Origin: Desulfovibrionales bacterium
GTDB lineage: Bacteria > Desulfobacterota > Desulfovibrionia > Desulfovibrionales > Desulfovibrionaceae
Reading direction: 5' to 3'
DNA: 64,000 bases
Assembly (NCBI GenBank): GCA_030156255.1
Contig: JASGMV010000001.1
Location: forward strand, 110,935 to 174,934
Positions 17,384-26,777 of this stretch are shown here, in pieces (positions within the stretch are counted from its first letter, which is position 1; every line of letters starts with the position of its first letter). The notes beneath the pieces were generated by a model. The model was not told the DNA's origin, searched no databases, and worked only from the letters and a program-made list of their open reading frames with translations. The translations under genes and the position numbers were made by a program.

Positions 17384-18121
17384 TCAGGCGCTGCCCGCTC
17401 GTTTGCTTTGCAGCACCTTGTCCAACATGGATCGGATGTCCTGCAGCTCCTTGGCCTCTTCGACGCCGACGCCGCCCCGTTCCAAGGCCGCGGCCAAACT
17501 TTTCTTGAGCGCGTCGGCGGCTCCGCAGTCCAGGCCGTCGCAACGGCCGTAGAGCCGGCGCCTGTAGTCGCAGAACAGCTTACGCATCTCCTCTTCGTCT
17601 CTGGTCCGCGCAATGCGCAGCAACTCCTGGCGCTCGTACTCCGGATCGCGGCGGCACTCGTCCAGAACCTCCACCGGCAGGCGGTTGAGAGTCAACGCCT
17701 CCCGAATGGCGTCGGGAGGCCGCCCCAGGGCCAGAGCCAATTGATCGATGGTGTAGCGCATGGCCAGAGCCTGGCGCAGCGCCTCCGCCTCCTCCACCGG
17801 GGTCAAGTCCCCGAGCATGAGGTTGCTCACCACGGACACCTCGCAAAGCCGGCCGTCGCAATACACGCCGGGAATGGTCTTCAGCCCGGCGCGCCGGGCG
17901 GCCGTATAACGGCGCCCGCCCAAAATCAGCACAGGCTTGCCGTCGTCGTCCAACTTGAAAAAAACCGGTTGAAAAAACAGATGATCCTTGATGGCTCGGG
18001 TCAATTTCTCAATGACCACGTCCTCATTATAATGTTCCTTCGGTTGGTTGGGGTCCAACCGTATTTCATCCATATCCAGGGTGTAGACATCGCCGTTGAC
18101 GTACGTCCTTCCAGAGTTCAT
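17384..18121 (-). CDS. ParB/Spo0J-like nuclease-domain protein without ParA
   Basis: This 245-residue protein has a ParB N-terminal domain: DEIRLDPNQPKEHYNEDVVI, then VLILGGRRYTAARRAGLKTI (the GGRR form of the ParB box II GERR motif), then a helix-turn-helix-like segment (TIDQLALALGRPPDAIREAL). ParB-box proteins bind CTP and DNA, and this one lacks a neighbouring parA and is shorter than chromosomal ParB. The C-terminal part contains several cysteines (CDYRRRLYGRCDGLDCG) and an acidic coiled segment. The start at 18121 has AGGAGG seven bases upstream. Its role may be transcriptional or nucleoid-related. No target site is visible. Confidence 0.75.
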   Translation of the reverse strand: MNSGRTYVNGDVYTLDMDEIRLDPNQPKEHYNEDVVIEKLTRAIKDHLFFQPVFFKLDDDGKPVLILGGRRYTAARRAGLKTIPGVYCDGRLCEVSVVSNLMLGDLTPVEEAEALRQALAMRYTIDQLALALGRPPDAIREALTLNRLPVEVLDECRRDPEYERQELLRIARTRDEEEMRKLFCDYRRRLYGRCDGLDCGAADALKKSLAAALERGGVGVEEAKELQDIRSMLDKVLQSKRAGSA

Positions 18122-18278
18122 CACACACCTCCTGTCCATGCACACCAAGGATCATGCCAACAGGAGTGCAGAAAAAATCTTTAATTTTCAATATGTTGTT
18201 TTCGAGCCCAATTATCGATTCGTTATACATCCCGACAGAGTGTCAAGGTTCCTGACAGGGCGGAAAGCGGCGGAAGGA

Positions 18279-19205
18279 TCACTCGATCCATTTTCCGGAG
18301 ACCCTGTTGCGGCCCAGTTGCTTGGATTTGTACAATTGGTTGTCGGCGACCGCGAGAAGCTGCGCGGGCTCGGCGTCCTTTGCCGGGATCGCCACGGCCA
18401 AGCCCAGGCTCATGGTCACGTACTCGCCGACAGGAGAGGCGGGGTGCTCGATTTTCAATTCCGCCACGGCGTTGCGCATGGCTTCCGCAAGGGCCAACGC
18501 GCCTTGCAAATCCGTCTCCGGGAGTACGACGGAGAACTCCTCCCCGCCATAGCGAGCCGCCAGGTCGCCGGGCCGTTTCAGCTGCAGGGACAGCGCCCGG
18601 GCCGTAAGCCGCAGGCAATCGTCTCCGGCGCCGTGGCCCAGATGATCGTTATACCCCTTGAAGTAGTCGATATCCGCCATGATGACGCTCAAGGGAAGTC
18701 CGCTACGCGCAACGCGGCGTAATTCCCGCTTGAAATGGATGTCGAACTTTCGGCGGTTGGGAATGCCCGTCAACCCGTCCAGCAGAGCCAAGCGCTCCAG
18801 CAGGTCGGTCTTGCGTTTCAACTCCATGTGGTTCTTGACCCTGGCCTTGACGATGGGGACGTAAAACGGTTTGGAAATGTAGTCCACGGCGCCTAAGGAC
18901 AGTCCGCGAATTTCGTCCTCCAACTGATTCTTCGACGTGACGAAAATAACCGGAATGTTCCTGGTGCGATGGTTTCGCTTGAGGCGCTTCAAAACCTCGT
19001 AGCCGTCCATTTCAGGCATCATGACATCCAGGAGGATCAAATCCGGAGGATCTTCGGCCTCGGCGATCTCCAGGGCGTCCGGGCCCCGCACCGCGGCGCT
19101 TAACCGGTACTCGCCGCGAAGCGCGTCGCTGAGAATTTTGATGTTTGTGGGCATGTCGTCCACGATAAGAACTTTCTGCCTTTCCACGAGGTTGACTTCG
19201 TTCAT
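18279..19205 (-). CDS. Response regulator diguanylate cyclase (REC-GGDEF)
   Basis: This 308-residue cytosolic protein has an N-terminal receiver (KVLIVDDMPTNIKILSDAL, acceptor Asp in LILLDVMMPEMDGYE, Lys in YISKPF) and a C-terminal GGDEF domain (DGLTGIPNRRKFDIHFKREL, active site ARYGGEEFSVVLPET near residue 218). It makes c-di-GMP when phosphorylated. It has no RxxD inhibitory site immediately before GGEEF that I can see. The start overlaps the stop of the upstream hybrid kinase by four bases (ATGA), so it is very likely the output of the phosphorelay encoded by the two preceding genes. Confidence 0.95.
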   Translation of the reverse strand: MNEVNLVERQKVLIVDDMPTNIKILSDALRGEYRLSAAVRGPDALEIAEAEDPPDLILLDVMMPEMDGYEVLKRLKRNHRTRNIPVIFVTSKNQLEDEIRGLSLGAVDYISKPFYVPIVKARVKNHMELKRKTDLLERLALLDGLTGIPNRRKFDIHFKRELRRVARSGLPLSVIMADIDYFKGYNDHLGHGAGDDCLRLTARALSLQLKRPGDLAARYGGEEFSVVLPETDLQGALALAEAMRNAVAELKIEHPASPVGEYVTMSLGLAVAIPAKDAEPAQLLAVADNQLYKSKQLGRNRVSGKWIE

Positions 19206-22200
19206 GATCTTCCCCCTGTCGGCAACCCATGCTCGAAGGCCAGGGCTTCCAAGGCGGCCCCGGCGGCTTTGAAATCGAAGTTCGACACGGCGCTGCGCAA
19301 CCGCTTCACGGCCGACCCTCCGGCCCCGCCCAAGACGGAGTCCAACTCCTCCACAAGCTGCTCGGCTTCCGGATCAAACGCCTTGATCCGGTCCGCAATC
19401 TCCCGGACCAAGCGTGAAGCCTGGCTCCAATCCGCTTCGCGGCCGGCCTCCGAAGCAAAGGCCTCCCGGGAGGCAGCAATCTTCCGGACATCCTCCCGCA
19501 GCCCGGCGACAACCCGCTCCATTTCCCGCAGAACCTCGTTCGACGCTTTGCGGCCTTCGGCCAACGCGTCTTCCAGGGACTCCGCAAGCTCCCGCAGCCG
19601 CAGAACGCCGAGGTTGCCCGCCAGGCCTTTGACGGTATGGCACAAGTGCAGAGCCGACTCGACGTCGCCTTGATCCAGCAGCGTACGTATGTGGCCACCC
19701 ACTTCTGCATATTGCTCGCACATGTCGAGCAGCAAATTCAAAAACATCTCCACCTTGCCGCTCAAGCGAGCCAGCGCGCCTTCAACATCCACTCCCGCCA
19801 ACTCCGGCGGTGGGGGCGAGGACGCCCCTTCCCTCTCCGCGGCGTTTTGCGGAGCCGCAACCGCCCATTGCTGCAGAACCTCGCGCAACCGATCCGGCGA
19901 CATGGGTTTGTTCACATGATCATTCATCCCCGCCGCCAGACTCAGTTCGCGGTCCTTGGCCGAGGCGTGGGCGGTCATGGCGATCACCGGCGTATCCTTG
20001 AGCTTCGATATCTCACGGATGCGGCGGGTCGCCTCGTATCCGTCCATGCCCGGCATCTGCACGTCCATGAACACGATGTCGAAGGTTTCCTCCTCCAGCT
20101 TCCGCAACGCCTCCTCTCCGCTGAAGGCCGTCCGGACCTTCAATCCCTGCGCCTCCAGCATTTCACGCGCCACCTGCTGGTTGATGGGGTTGTCCTCCAC
20201 CACCAGCGCGCGAGCGCCCTGCATGCGCTTGGACATCGCCTTTCCCGAAGTCCGGCCCGCGCGCCGGACTCGTGCGGCCTCCGGCGAGAGCACGCCGACC
20301 ACGGTTTCCCACAACAGCGACGGGGCGACGGGTTTGACCAGGAAGCCCTCCACTCCGGCCTTCTCCGCCCGGGGCAGCATCTCTTCCCGGCCATAAGCCG
20401 TGACCATCACGACTTTGGGCCGTAATCTCTCCGGCAACTCTTGGATGCGTCGAGCAGTCTCCACGCCGTCCATTTCCGGCATTCTCCAATCCATAAGCGC
20501 CAGGTCATAACCGGGCCCGTCGCCAGCGTTTTCGAGCCGCTCCAAGGCCAAGGCGCCGGAGGCCGCGGAATCGACCTCCAGCCCGAGAGCGCGCACGCCC
20601 TCGGACAAGATCGTCCGCGCCGACTCGTTGTCGTCAACGACGAGCACCCGCTTCCCGCGAAGCTCCTCCGGGACGGCCGGATACTCCGCGGCTTCGCCCT
20701 GAACCACGTCGAAACTGGCCGTCAGCCAGAAGGCCGACCCCTTGCCCGGTTCGCTGTCGGCGCCGACGCGCCCGCCCATCAGAGCCGCAAGGCTCCTGCA
20801 GATGGCCAACCCCAGAACCGTGCCGCCGTACTTGCGGGAAGTGGAGCCGTCGGCCTGAGTGAACGGTTCAAACAACTGGCCAACCTGATCCCGGCTCAGC
20901 CCTATGCCCGTATCGGAAACCATAAATTGCAGCGTCGCCTGGCCTTCATGCTGCGCCGTTCCCTCGTCAGACGCGGGCCGCACGGACATGGCCACTTCGC
21001 CCTTCTCCGTGAACTTGACGGCGTTCGAAAGAAGGTTGGTGAGAATCTGCCCCAATCGCAACGGATCGCCCACGAGGGCCATCGGCGTTCGGGGGTCCAC
21101 GGCAATCAACAACTCGATTCCCTTTTCCTCCGCTTTGAGCGCCATCAAACCCGTAGAGCCGGCCAGCACGTCCTCCAGGTTGAAGGGGATATGCTCCAGC
21201 TCCATGCGGTCGGCCTCGATCTTGGAAAAGTCCAGGACGTCATTGATGACGCCGAGCAAAGTGTGCGCCGAACTTTGAATCTTCTCCAAGTAATCACGCT
21301 GCTTGGGATTAAGCTCCGTCTGGAGGCCCAAATGCGACAATCCGATGACCGCGTTCATGGGGGTTCGAATCTCATGGCTCATACGCGCCAGAAAATCACT
21401 CTTGGCCCTGTTGGCGGCCTCGGCCTCCTCCTTGGCCGCGCTCAGCTCCGTCTCCAACGCCTTTCGCGCCTGAATGTCCCGAGCCACGGAGTAGACCCGG
21501 TCACTCGGCAGGTCCACATAGGCCTTCCAACTCAACCATCGATACGAGCCATCCTTGCATCGGCAACGATTGTCGAAACTCATGACGTTTTCGCCCCGGC
21601 GCAATTTCCGCATAATCTCCGCGGTCGCCCGGGCGTCCTCCGGATGGATGAAGTCCTGGTACGGGCGGGAAGTCAGCTCCTCTTGGGTCCACCCCAAGGT
21701 TTCGGTCCAAGCCGGGCTCAACTTGAGGAAAATTCCTTTGGTGTCGGAGACGCAGAGCATGTCCAGGGAAAACTCGAAAAACAACCGCTGCTCGCGTTCG
21801 AGGTCCTTGTATTCGGTAATGTCCTGGTAAGCCCCCGTCACATTGACCAAACGCCCGTCCTCCTCGACCGGCCGGCCCATGGCGCGGATTTGACGCTCAC
21901 GGCCTTTGGCCGTGAGCATCCGAAACTCCAGGTCGAACCTTTTCCCGGCGCAGCTCGCCTGCTGCATCGCCTGCAGCGCAGCCTCCCGGTCCTCCCGGTG
22001 CAAGAAGCTCGCGGCCTGCTCCAACGTGGGTTGGTAATCTTTATCGACCTCATGCATGGCCTTGACCGTATCGCTCCAGAGGATCGTTTGCCGCGCGATA
22101 TCCAGCTCCCAACCGCCAATGCGGCCCAATTCCTCGGTGCTGCGCAGCAACTCCGCGTTCTTGCGCAACGCAAGCTCGTTTGCTTTGCGTTGAGTGACGT

Positions 22201-23641
22201 CCCGGACAACGCCCACGGCGAACCACTTGCCATCCACCTCGAATGCGCTGAGCGACAGTTCCGCGAATAGGGACGAGCCGTCTCGACGACGCGTGGACAA
22301 CTCGGTGATGTTGCCGATGAATTCGCCTTCACCGTGCAGGGAAAATCTCCGCAACGCAGACTGTGCGCTCTTTTCGGCTTCGGGAGAAGCGATGATGGAG
22401 TGAAAGTCGCGCCCCAGGGCCTCTTCATCCGAGTAACCGAACACGCGCGTTGCGGCCTCGTTCCAAAACAAGGTCGAGCCGGAGCTGTCCAGCACAACGA
22501 TGGCGTCGTGCGAAGCATGGCTCATGGCGCACATCATTTTCTCGCGCTGCTCCAGAGTCGAACGAGCCCTCAACGAGGATGCGCGGGCGCGCGCCCAAAA
22601 ACAGACCGCGGCTGCGATCACGCCCGTCCCCAACACGCCCAACCAAAAGAAATCAGGGCCCGGCGCCACGGCGAAATCCTCTTGAGCAACAAAGGAGATC
22701 AAAAACCATCGCTCCTCCATACTCACGGGAAAGCCGACAAACTGGCCGGGACAAACTTGGCCCCGGTTGTCCAGGCATATCTCCGTAAAAGTGAACATGC
22801 CCGCGTCCAGCTTGAACTGCCCATTGCGTTCGGCCGTTATTCGCCTCCAGGCCTCGGGGTGCAGCGCGTCGAAACTCTTGCGGCGCGCGTCCGAGGCGAC
22901 AGGCTCCGCGTCCGGTGCGAGAAAAAGCCCTCCGAACCGACGGCCTTGCTGGTTCACCAACCACATGGACCGGGAGTCCTTCATATTCTCCAGCAGCAGG
23001 CTTCCCAGATAGTCCAGAACCACGACGCCTGCGCGAGCGCCCTCCGCATTGACCGCGCCGGCTGCGTGCAGCACCAGCTGCCGTTGCGTCTTCTCTCCGC
23101 CGTTCTCCGGGGAATCATCGAATCGGGACAAATAGACGCCGGAGCCGACATGGAGGCTGCGCTCAAAATAAGCGCTGTCTTTCCTATTCGCGAGGCTGCT
23201 TTCGTCCGCAGCCTTGACGGCGTCGCCAACCCGCTCAACGCGCGCAAGCTCCCTGCCGTCCGCCCCCAGCCAGCACACCTGAGGATACGACAAGCGATCT
23301 TTAATAAAATCGGTAAATATTCTCCGAAGCTCCGCCGTAGCGACCAGGGGTCCGTCGTTGTCGACCTCCAGTTGGGCCAAATCGGCCAGAAACCTCACGT
23401 CCGACACCACCAGCCCGATTTGGGACTCCATCAGGTCGCGCCGGACTGCGACTCGGGACTTCTGCTCCGAAGATATTTCCCGGCCTAAAATCCTCCGTTC
23501 GTTCAAGGCCAAGATCGTCATGAACAGTACGTAACTCAACGCGATGGGCAAAAACACCCACAGGAAAAGACGCAAAACCTTCGGATGCAGCGGCTGCGTC
23601 GCCGCAAGAAGGCCTCGGGCGCATTCAATTGGCGTCTTCAT
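19202..23641 (-). CDS. Membrane hybrid histidine kinase with two receivers and an Hpt domain
   Basis: This is a 1479-residue phosphorelay sensor. Two membrane helices (VLRLFLWVFLPIALSYVLFM, and FFWLGVLGTGVIAAAVCFWA near 325-345) flank a periplasmic PDC-like sensor of about 270 residues. Then come three PAS domains, the phosphoacceptor (SHEIRTPMNAVIGLS, His near 756), the ATPase domain, receiver 1 from about 997 (VLVVDDNESARTI), receiver 2 from about 1143 (ALVVEDNPINQQVA) and an Hpt domain with CHTVKGLAGN near 1334, followed by a helical extension. The ATPase G2 box reads GGTVLGLAI instead of GGTGLGLAI. Four-base overlaps join it to the kinase upstream and the GGDEF regulator downstream. Confidence 0.94.
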   Translation of the reverse strand: MKTPIECARGLLAATQPLHPKVLRLFLWVFLPIALSYVLFMTILALNERRILGREISSEQKSRVAVRRDLMESQIGLVVSDVRFLADLAQLEVDNDGPLVATAELRRIFTDFIKDRLSYPQVCWLGADGRELARVERVGDAVKAADESSLANRKDSAYFERSLHVGSGVYLSRFDDSPENGGEKTQRQLVLHAAGAVNAEGARAGVVVLDYLGSLLLENMKDSRSMWLVNQQGRRFGGLFLAPDAEPVASDARRKSFDALHPEAWRRITAERNGQFKLDAGMFTFTEICLDNRGQVCPGQFVGFPVSMEERWFLISFVAQEDFAVAPGPDFFWLGVLGTGVIAAAVCFWARARASSLRARSTLEQREKMMCAMSHASHDAIVVLDSSGSTLFWNEAATRVFGYSDEEALGRDFHSIIASPEAEKSAQSALRRFSLHGEGEFIGNITELSTRRRDGSSLFAELSLSAFEVDGKWFAVGVVRDVTQRKANELALRKNAELLRSTEELGRIGGWELDIARQTILWSDTVKAMHEVDKDYQPTLEQAASFLHREDREAALQAMQQASCAGKRFDLEFRMLTAKGRERQIRAMGRPVEEDGRLVNVTGAYQDITEYKDLEREQRLFFEFSLDMLCVSDTKGIFLKLSPAWTETLGWTQEELTSRPYQDFIHPEDARATAEIMRKLRRGENVMSFDNRCRCKDGSYRWLSWKAYVDLPSDRVYSVARDIQARKALETELSAAKEEAEAANRAKSDFLARMSHEIRTPMNAVIGLSHLGLQTELNPKQRDYLEKIQSSAHTLLGVINDVLDFSKIEADRMELEHIPFNLEDVLAGSTGLMALKAEEKGIELLIAVDPRTPMALVGDPLRLGQILTNLLSNAVKFTEKGEVAMSVRPASDEGTAQHEGQATLQFMVSDTGIGLSRDQVGQLFEPFTQADGSTSRKYGGTVLGLAICRSLAALMGGRVGADSEPGKGSAFWLTASFDVVQGEAAEYPAVPEELRGKRVLVVDDNESARTILSEGVRALGLEVDSAASGALALERLENAGDGPGYDLALMDWRMPEMDGVETARRIQELPERLRPKVVMVTAYGREEMLPRAEKAGVEGFLVKPVAPSLLWETVVGVLSPEAARVRRAGRTSGKAMSKRMQGARALVVEDNPINQQVAREMLEAQGLKVRTAFSGEEALRKLEEETFDIVFMDVQMPGMDGYEATRRIREISKLKDTPVIAMTAHASAKDRELSLAAGMNDHVNKPMSPDRLREVLQQWAVAAPQNAAEREGASSPPPPELAGVDVEGALARLSGKVEMFLNLLLDMCEQYAEVGGHIRTLLDQGDVESALHLCHTVKGLAGNLGVLRLRELAESLEDALAEGRKASNEVLREMERVVAGLREDVRKIAASREAFASEAGREADWSQASRLVREIADRIKAFDPEAEQLVEELDSVLGGAGGSAVKRLRSAVSNFDFKAAGAALEALAFEHGLPTGGRS

Positions 23642-26607
23642 AGTTCTTCATCGCTGACCAAGCCGAACAAGGCCGTGAAGTTGAATACGCTGCCTTGCCC
23701 CGGCGGGCTTTGAACGGTGAGCTGACCGCCCATCAGGCCGACCAGGCGTTTGGCGATGGCCAATCCCAATCCCGTGCCCCCATAGCGGCGGGCCGCGCCG
23801 GCGTCCGCCTGGGTGAACAGCTCAAAAATGCGCTGGATATCCTCCTGCGCGACCCCCGGACCGGTGTCGCGAACCTGAAAGGATATCTCCGCCTGCTCGC
23901 CGGCCGTTCGCACCAGCCGCGCCGAGACCTCGATCTCGCCCTGCCGGGTGAACTTCACGGCGTTCGCCGTCAGCTGGTCCAAGACGCGTATGACCATCGA
24001 GCTGTCGCCCACAAGAATGCGGGGCGTGTCCTCGTCCATCGTCCAAAACAAACGAACGCCCTTGGCTTCGGCTTCCGCGCGGTGCGGACGCGCCGCGCCT
24101 TCAAGCACAGCCGCCGTTTCGAAAGGTTGCGACAGCATCTCCATGCGGCCTTCTTCGATGGAGGCGTAGTCGAGAATGTCGTTGAGCAATTTTTCCAGCC
24201 CCCTGGCGGACTCCTCGATGGAATCCACCCAGTCGGCCATTTCCTCGTCCAGGCTCCGGAGCTTCAGGAGTTCGGACAATCCCAGAATCGCTCCAAGGGG
24301 GGTGCGGAATTCATGGCTCATGCTGGCCAGAAATTCGCTCTTGATCCTGCTGGCCTCCTCGGCTGCTTCCTTGGCGCGCAGCAGCGCCTGCTCCGTCTGC
24401 TTGCGGGCCGTGATGTCGGTGATGAATCCCACCACCCCCTGCACCTTGCCCGTAGCGTCGGCGTAGGTGGCCTTGTTGAAGAGGACCTCCCTCAACGATC
24501 CGTCCGCAGAACGCAACTGCGCTTCGTAGGTGGTCGAACCGCCCGACTCGATCAAGAGCCGATCCGAGGCCTCGTAGATGGCGGCAAGCTCGGGAGGAGC
24601 AATATCCACGGCCGTGCTGCCGACCAGGTCCTGCGCCGAAACTCCGAGATACTCTTCAAAGGATTTGTTCCAGCCCTGGTATTCTCCACGAATGCTCTTG
24701 TAGAAGATGGGGGTCGTCGCCGCGTCGATGAGTGCGTTGATGAAGTTGGCCTGGCTTGTAAGCCGCTCCTCGGCCTGCCTGGTCTTGGACTCCTGGCGCT
24801 GGCGCATGACCCGGGCGTACAGCACGGCGCCGACGTATTCCGCCACGGACTCCAGCAGCAGCCGGTCCTGCTCGCCGAACCCGTCCGGCGCGTTGGCCAC
24901 AGCGATCTGGCCGATGACTCGATCATGCTGGATCAGCGGGACCGCCAGGGCGCTGCGCAGCGGAACGTGCCCCTCCGGGACCTCAAGCCCTTCGTTCGCC
25001 CAAACCGTTCGGGATTCCTTGATGGATCGGGCCCACAGCGAGCAAGACTTCTCCACGCAGAAGACCGGTTCCTTGTTCGCCACGTTGCAGGTCCGCCACA
25101 CATGTCGGGTCATGGACGGGCAGCAGAGTTCGCCGTCCTCGTTCATATAGCCGAAGTATCCGAACTCGCAGTGCATGTCCTCCCGGATCAAATCCAAAAC
25201 GCCTTCATAGACGTTGTCCTGGTCGGTCGCGGTCAGGAAGACGGAAGCGATCTTGTTTTTCAGGGCCAACTCGCGTTCGGAGCGGAGCAAGTCCTTCTCC
25301 ACGCCGCGCCGGCGCCGAATCTCCTGCTTCAGGCGCATGATGGCCCGACGCAAGGCCTGGGTTCTTCGGAACACCTGCTCCCGCAAATTTTCCCGGGCCA
25401 TGCCGAGCTCAAGTTCGATGGCCTTGCGTTCCGTAATGTCCTGCGTCATGAACAGACCGGAGGAAACGCCGCTGCTCCCGTCCAGAATCGGCAAAGCCCG
25501 GATTTCCAAAACCCGGTCGCCGGATTGCAGCTCAAAGACCAAGCGCTCACCCTGGAGCACGCGCTGCAAACGGGGCTGCAGGATGTCGCAAATCGCCCCC
25601 GGCGCGCATTCCCGGACGGTCCGGCCGGCAAGTTTCTCCTTGGCCAGCCCCAGCGCCTCCAACCCCGAACCGTCGGCCACCACGAACCGAAGATCTTGAT
25701 CGAACAACACCACGGCGCCGTTGGGGAAATTTTCGGCCAAGGTGCGATAGCGCTGCTCCCTGACGCGAATCGCCTCTTCCACCCTCAAGGCTTCGGTGAC
25801 GTCGCGGTAAATCGAAATGAGGCCTTTGCGCGCCCCCAAATCATCGAACAACGGCTTTTTGTCTATTTCGAAAAGCCGTTCCTCGCCTTCAGGATCCTTA
25901 ACGACCTCGACAAAACGCCGCAGCTCACCACTGCGCCAGGCTTCCTCATCGCTCTGCAAGCTTTGGAGCAGCGCCTCCGTGTTGTGGGGAAATCGCTCGG
26001 CCAACTCCGTATCGTCGGCCGCTTTCCAGAGCGCGCCATTGAAACCGAGGATGCGCAGCAGCGTCTGGTTGGCCATGAGCCAACGGCCCCGCGAGTCTTT
26101 GTAGCAGACGCCGTCCGGCAAAGCGTCCAACAGCGTGAGGTTGAATTCTTCGCTTTCGCGCAAAGCCTGTACGGTGCGCTGCAGCACGGTGGTGACGGAA
26201 AAACAGATCGCGAGGCCGTCCTTCGTGGACTGGATTTTCACCTTGTAGTGGTTTCGCCGGAGGGTCTTCCCGAACCAAAGATCGAACGCATCCGTCCCCC
26301 CATGCTCCAGCGCCAGGGAGAACCGCCGCTCGAACTCCGATCCGGCCGCAGCCGGAAAGGCCTTGGCGAAAGGCTTGCCGAGCACATCTTGTAGCCGTCG
26401 CCCCAGGATATCTTCCGCCGCCGGATTCAGAAATGCAACCCGCATCTCCTTGTCCAGGCAGAGCAGCCCCTCCTCCATGAGCATGGCGACGTCCGCCGCG
26501 TCCATCTGAAGAGGGGCAGCGCGGCCGCCGTCTCCAAACTCCCGTCCGCGCTGCTCGGCCGACTCGGCGGCGCGCGGCGCGTCTTCCCGCTTTGGCGCTC
26601 GTTCCAT
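23638..26607 (-). CDS. PAS/GAF-domain histidine kinase without receiver
   Basis: This 989-residue kinase is probably cytosolic, with no transmembrane helix. Three PAS-like modules (about 45-150, 165-300, 300-420), a coiled segment, a GAF domain (about 465-620, with several Cys: CEFGYFGY, CCPSM, CVEKSCSLW), one more PAS and then the phosphoacceptor (FLASMSHEFRTPLGAILGL, His near 763) and ATPase domain (NAVKFTRQGE, DTGPGVA, GGTGLGLAI). It has no receiver, so it may feed the hybrid kinase encoded immediately downstream, with which it overlaps by four bases. The start has AGGAG six bases upstream, and a TATAAT lies about 33 bases upstream on the same strand (26640-26645). Confidence 0.93.
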   Translation of the reverse strand: MERAPKREDAPRAAESAEQRGREFGDGGRAAPLQMDAADVAMLMEEGLLCLDKEMRVAFLNPAAEDILGRRLQDVLGKPFAKAFPAAAGSEFERRFSLALEHGGTDAFDLWFGKTLRRNHYKVKIQSTKDGLAICFSVTTVLQRTVQALRESEEFNLTLLDALPDGVCYKDSRGRWLMANQTLLRILGFNGALWKAADDTELAERFPHNTEALLQSLQSDEEAWRSGELRRFVEVVKDPEGEERLFEIDKKPLFDDLGARKGLISIYRDVTEALRVEEAIRVREQRYRTLAENFPNGAVVLFDQDLRFVVADGSGLEALGLAKEKLAGRTVRECAPGAICDILQPRLQRVLQGERLVFELQSGDRVLEIRALPILDGSSGVSSGLFMTQDITERKAIELELGMARENLREQVFRRTQALRRAIMRLKQEIRRRRGVEKDLLRSERELALKNKIASVFLTATDQDNVYEGVLDLIREDMHCEFGYFGYMNEDGELCCPSMTRHVWRTCNVANKEPVFCVEKSCSLWARSIKESRTVWANEGLEVPEGHVPLRSALAVPLIQHDRVIGQIAVANAPDGFGEQDRLLLESVAEYVGAVLYARVMRQRQESKTRQAEERLTSQANFINALIDAATTPIFYKSIRGEYQGWNKSFEEYLGVSAQDLVGSTAVDIAPPELAAIYEASDRLLIESGGSTTYEAQLRSADGSLREVLFNKATYADATGKVQGVVGFITDITARKQTEQALLRAKEAAEEASRIKSEFLASMSHEFRTPLGAILGLSELLKLRSLDEEMADWVDSIEESARGLEKLLNDILDYASIEEGRMEMLSQPFETAAVLEGAARPHRAEAEAKGVRLFWTMDEDTPRILVGDSSMVIRVLDQLTANAVKFTRQGEIEVSARLVRTAGEQAEISFQVRDTGPGVAQEDIQRIFELFTQADAGAARRYGGTGLGLAIAKRLVGLMGGQLTVQSPPGQGSVFNFTALFGLVSDEEL

Positions 26608-26777
26608 GGATGCTCCTGTTCTCCTACATACTAATTGAAATTATACGGCTATAAAAGCCAAGACGAAAGCAAACCGAAAATTTCTAAAGCCGCGCGCCGG
26701 GATGCTTGCATCGGCAAGAATCGATGCCTACCCGTCTTTAACAACGCTGCGCCCACCCCCTGTCTTGTGAGTATAAA

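Noticed and set aside
21361-21370. GGGTTCGAAT looks like a tRNA T-arm.
   Set aside because: It lies inside the phosphoacceptor domain of a histidine kinase gene and has no acceptor stem or CCA-compatible surroundings.
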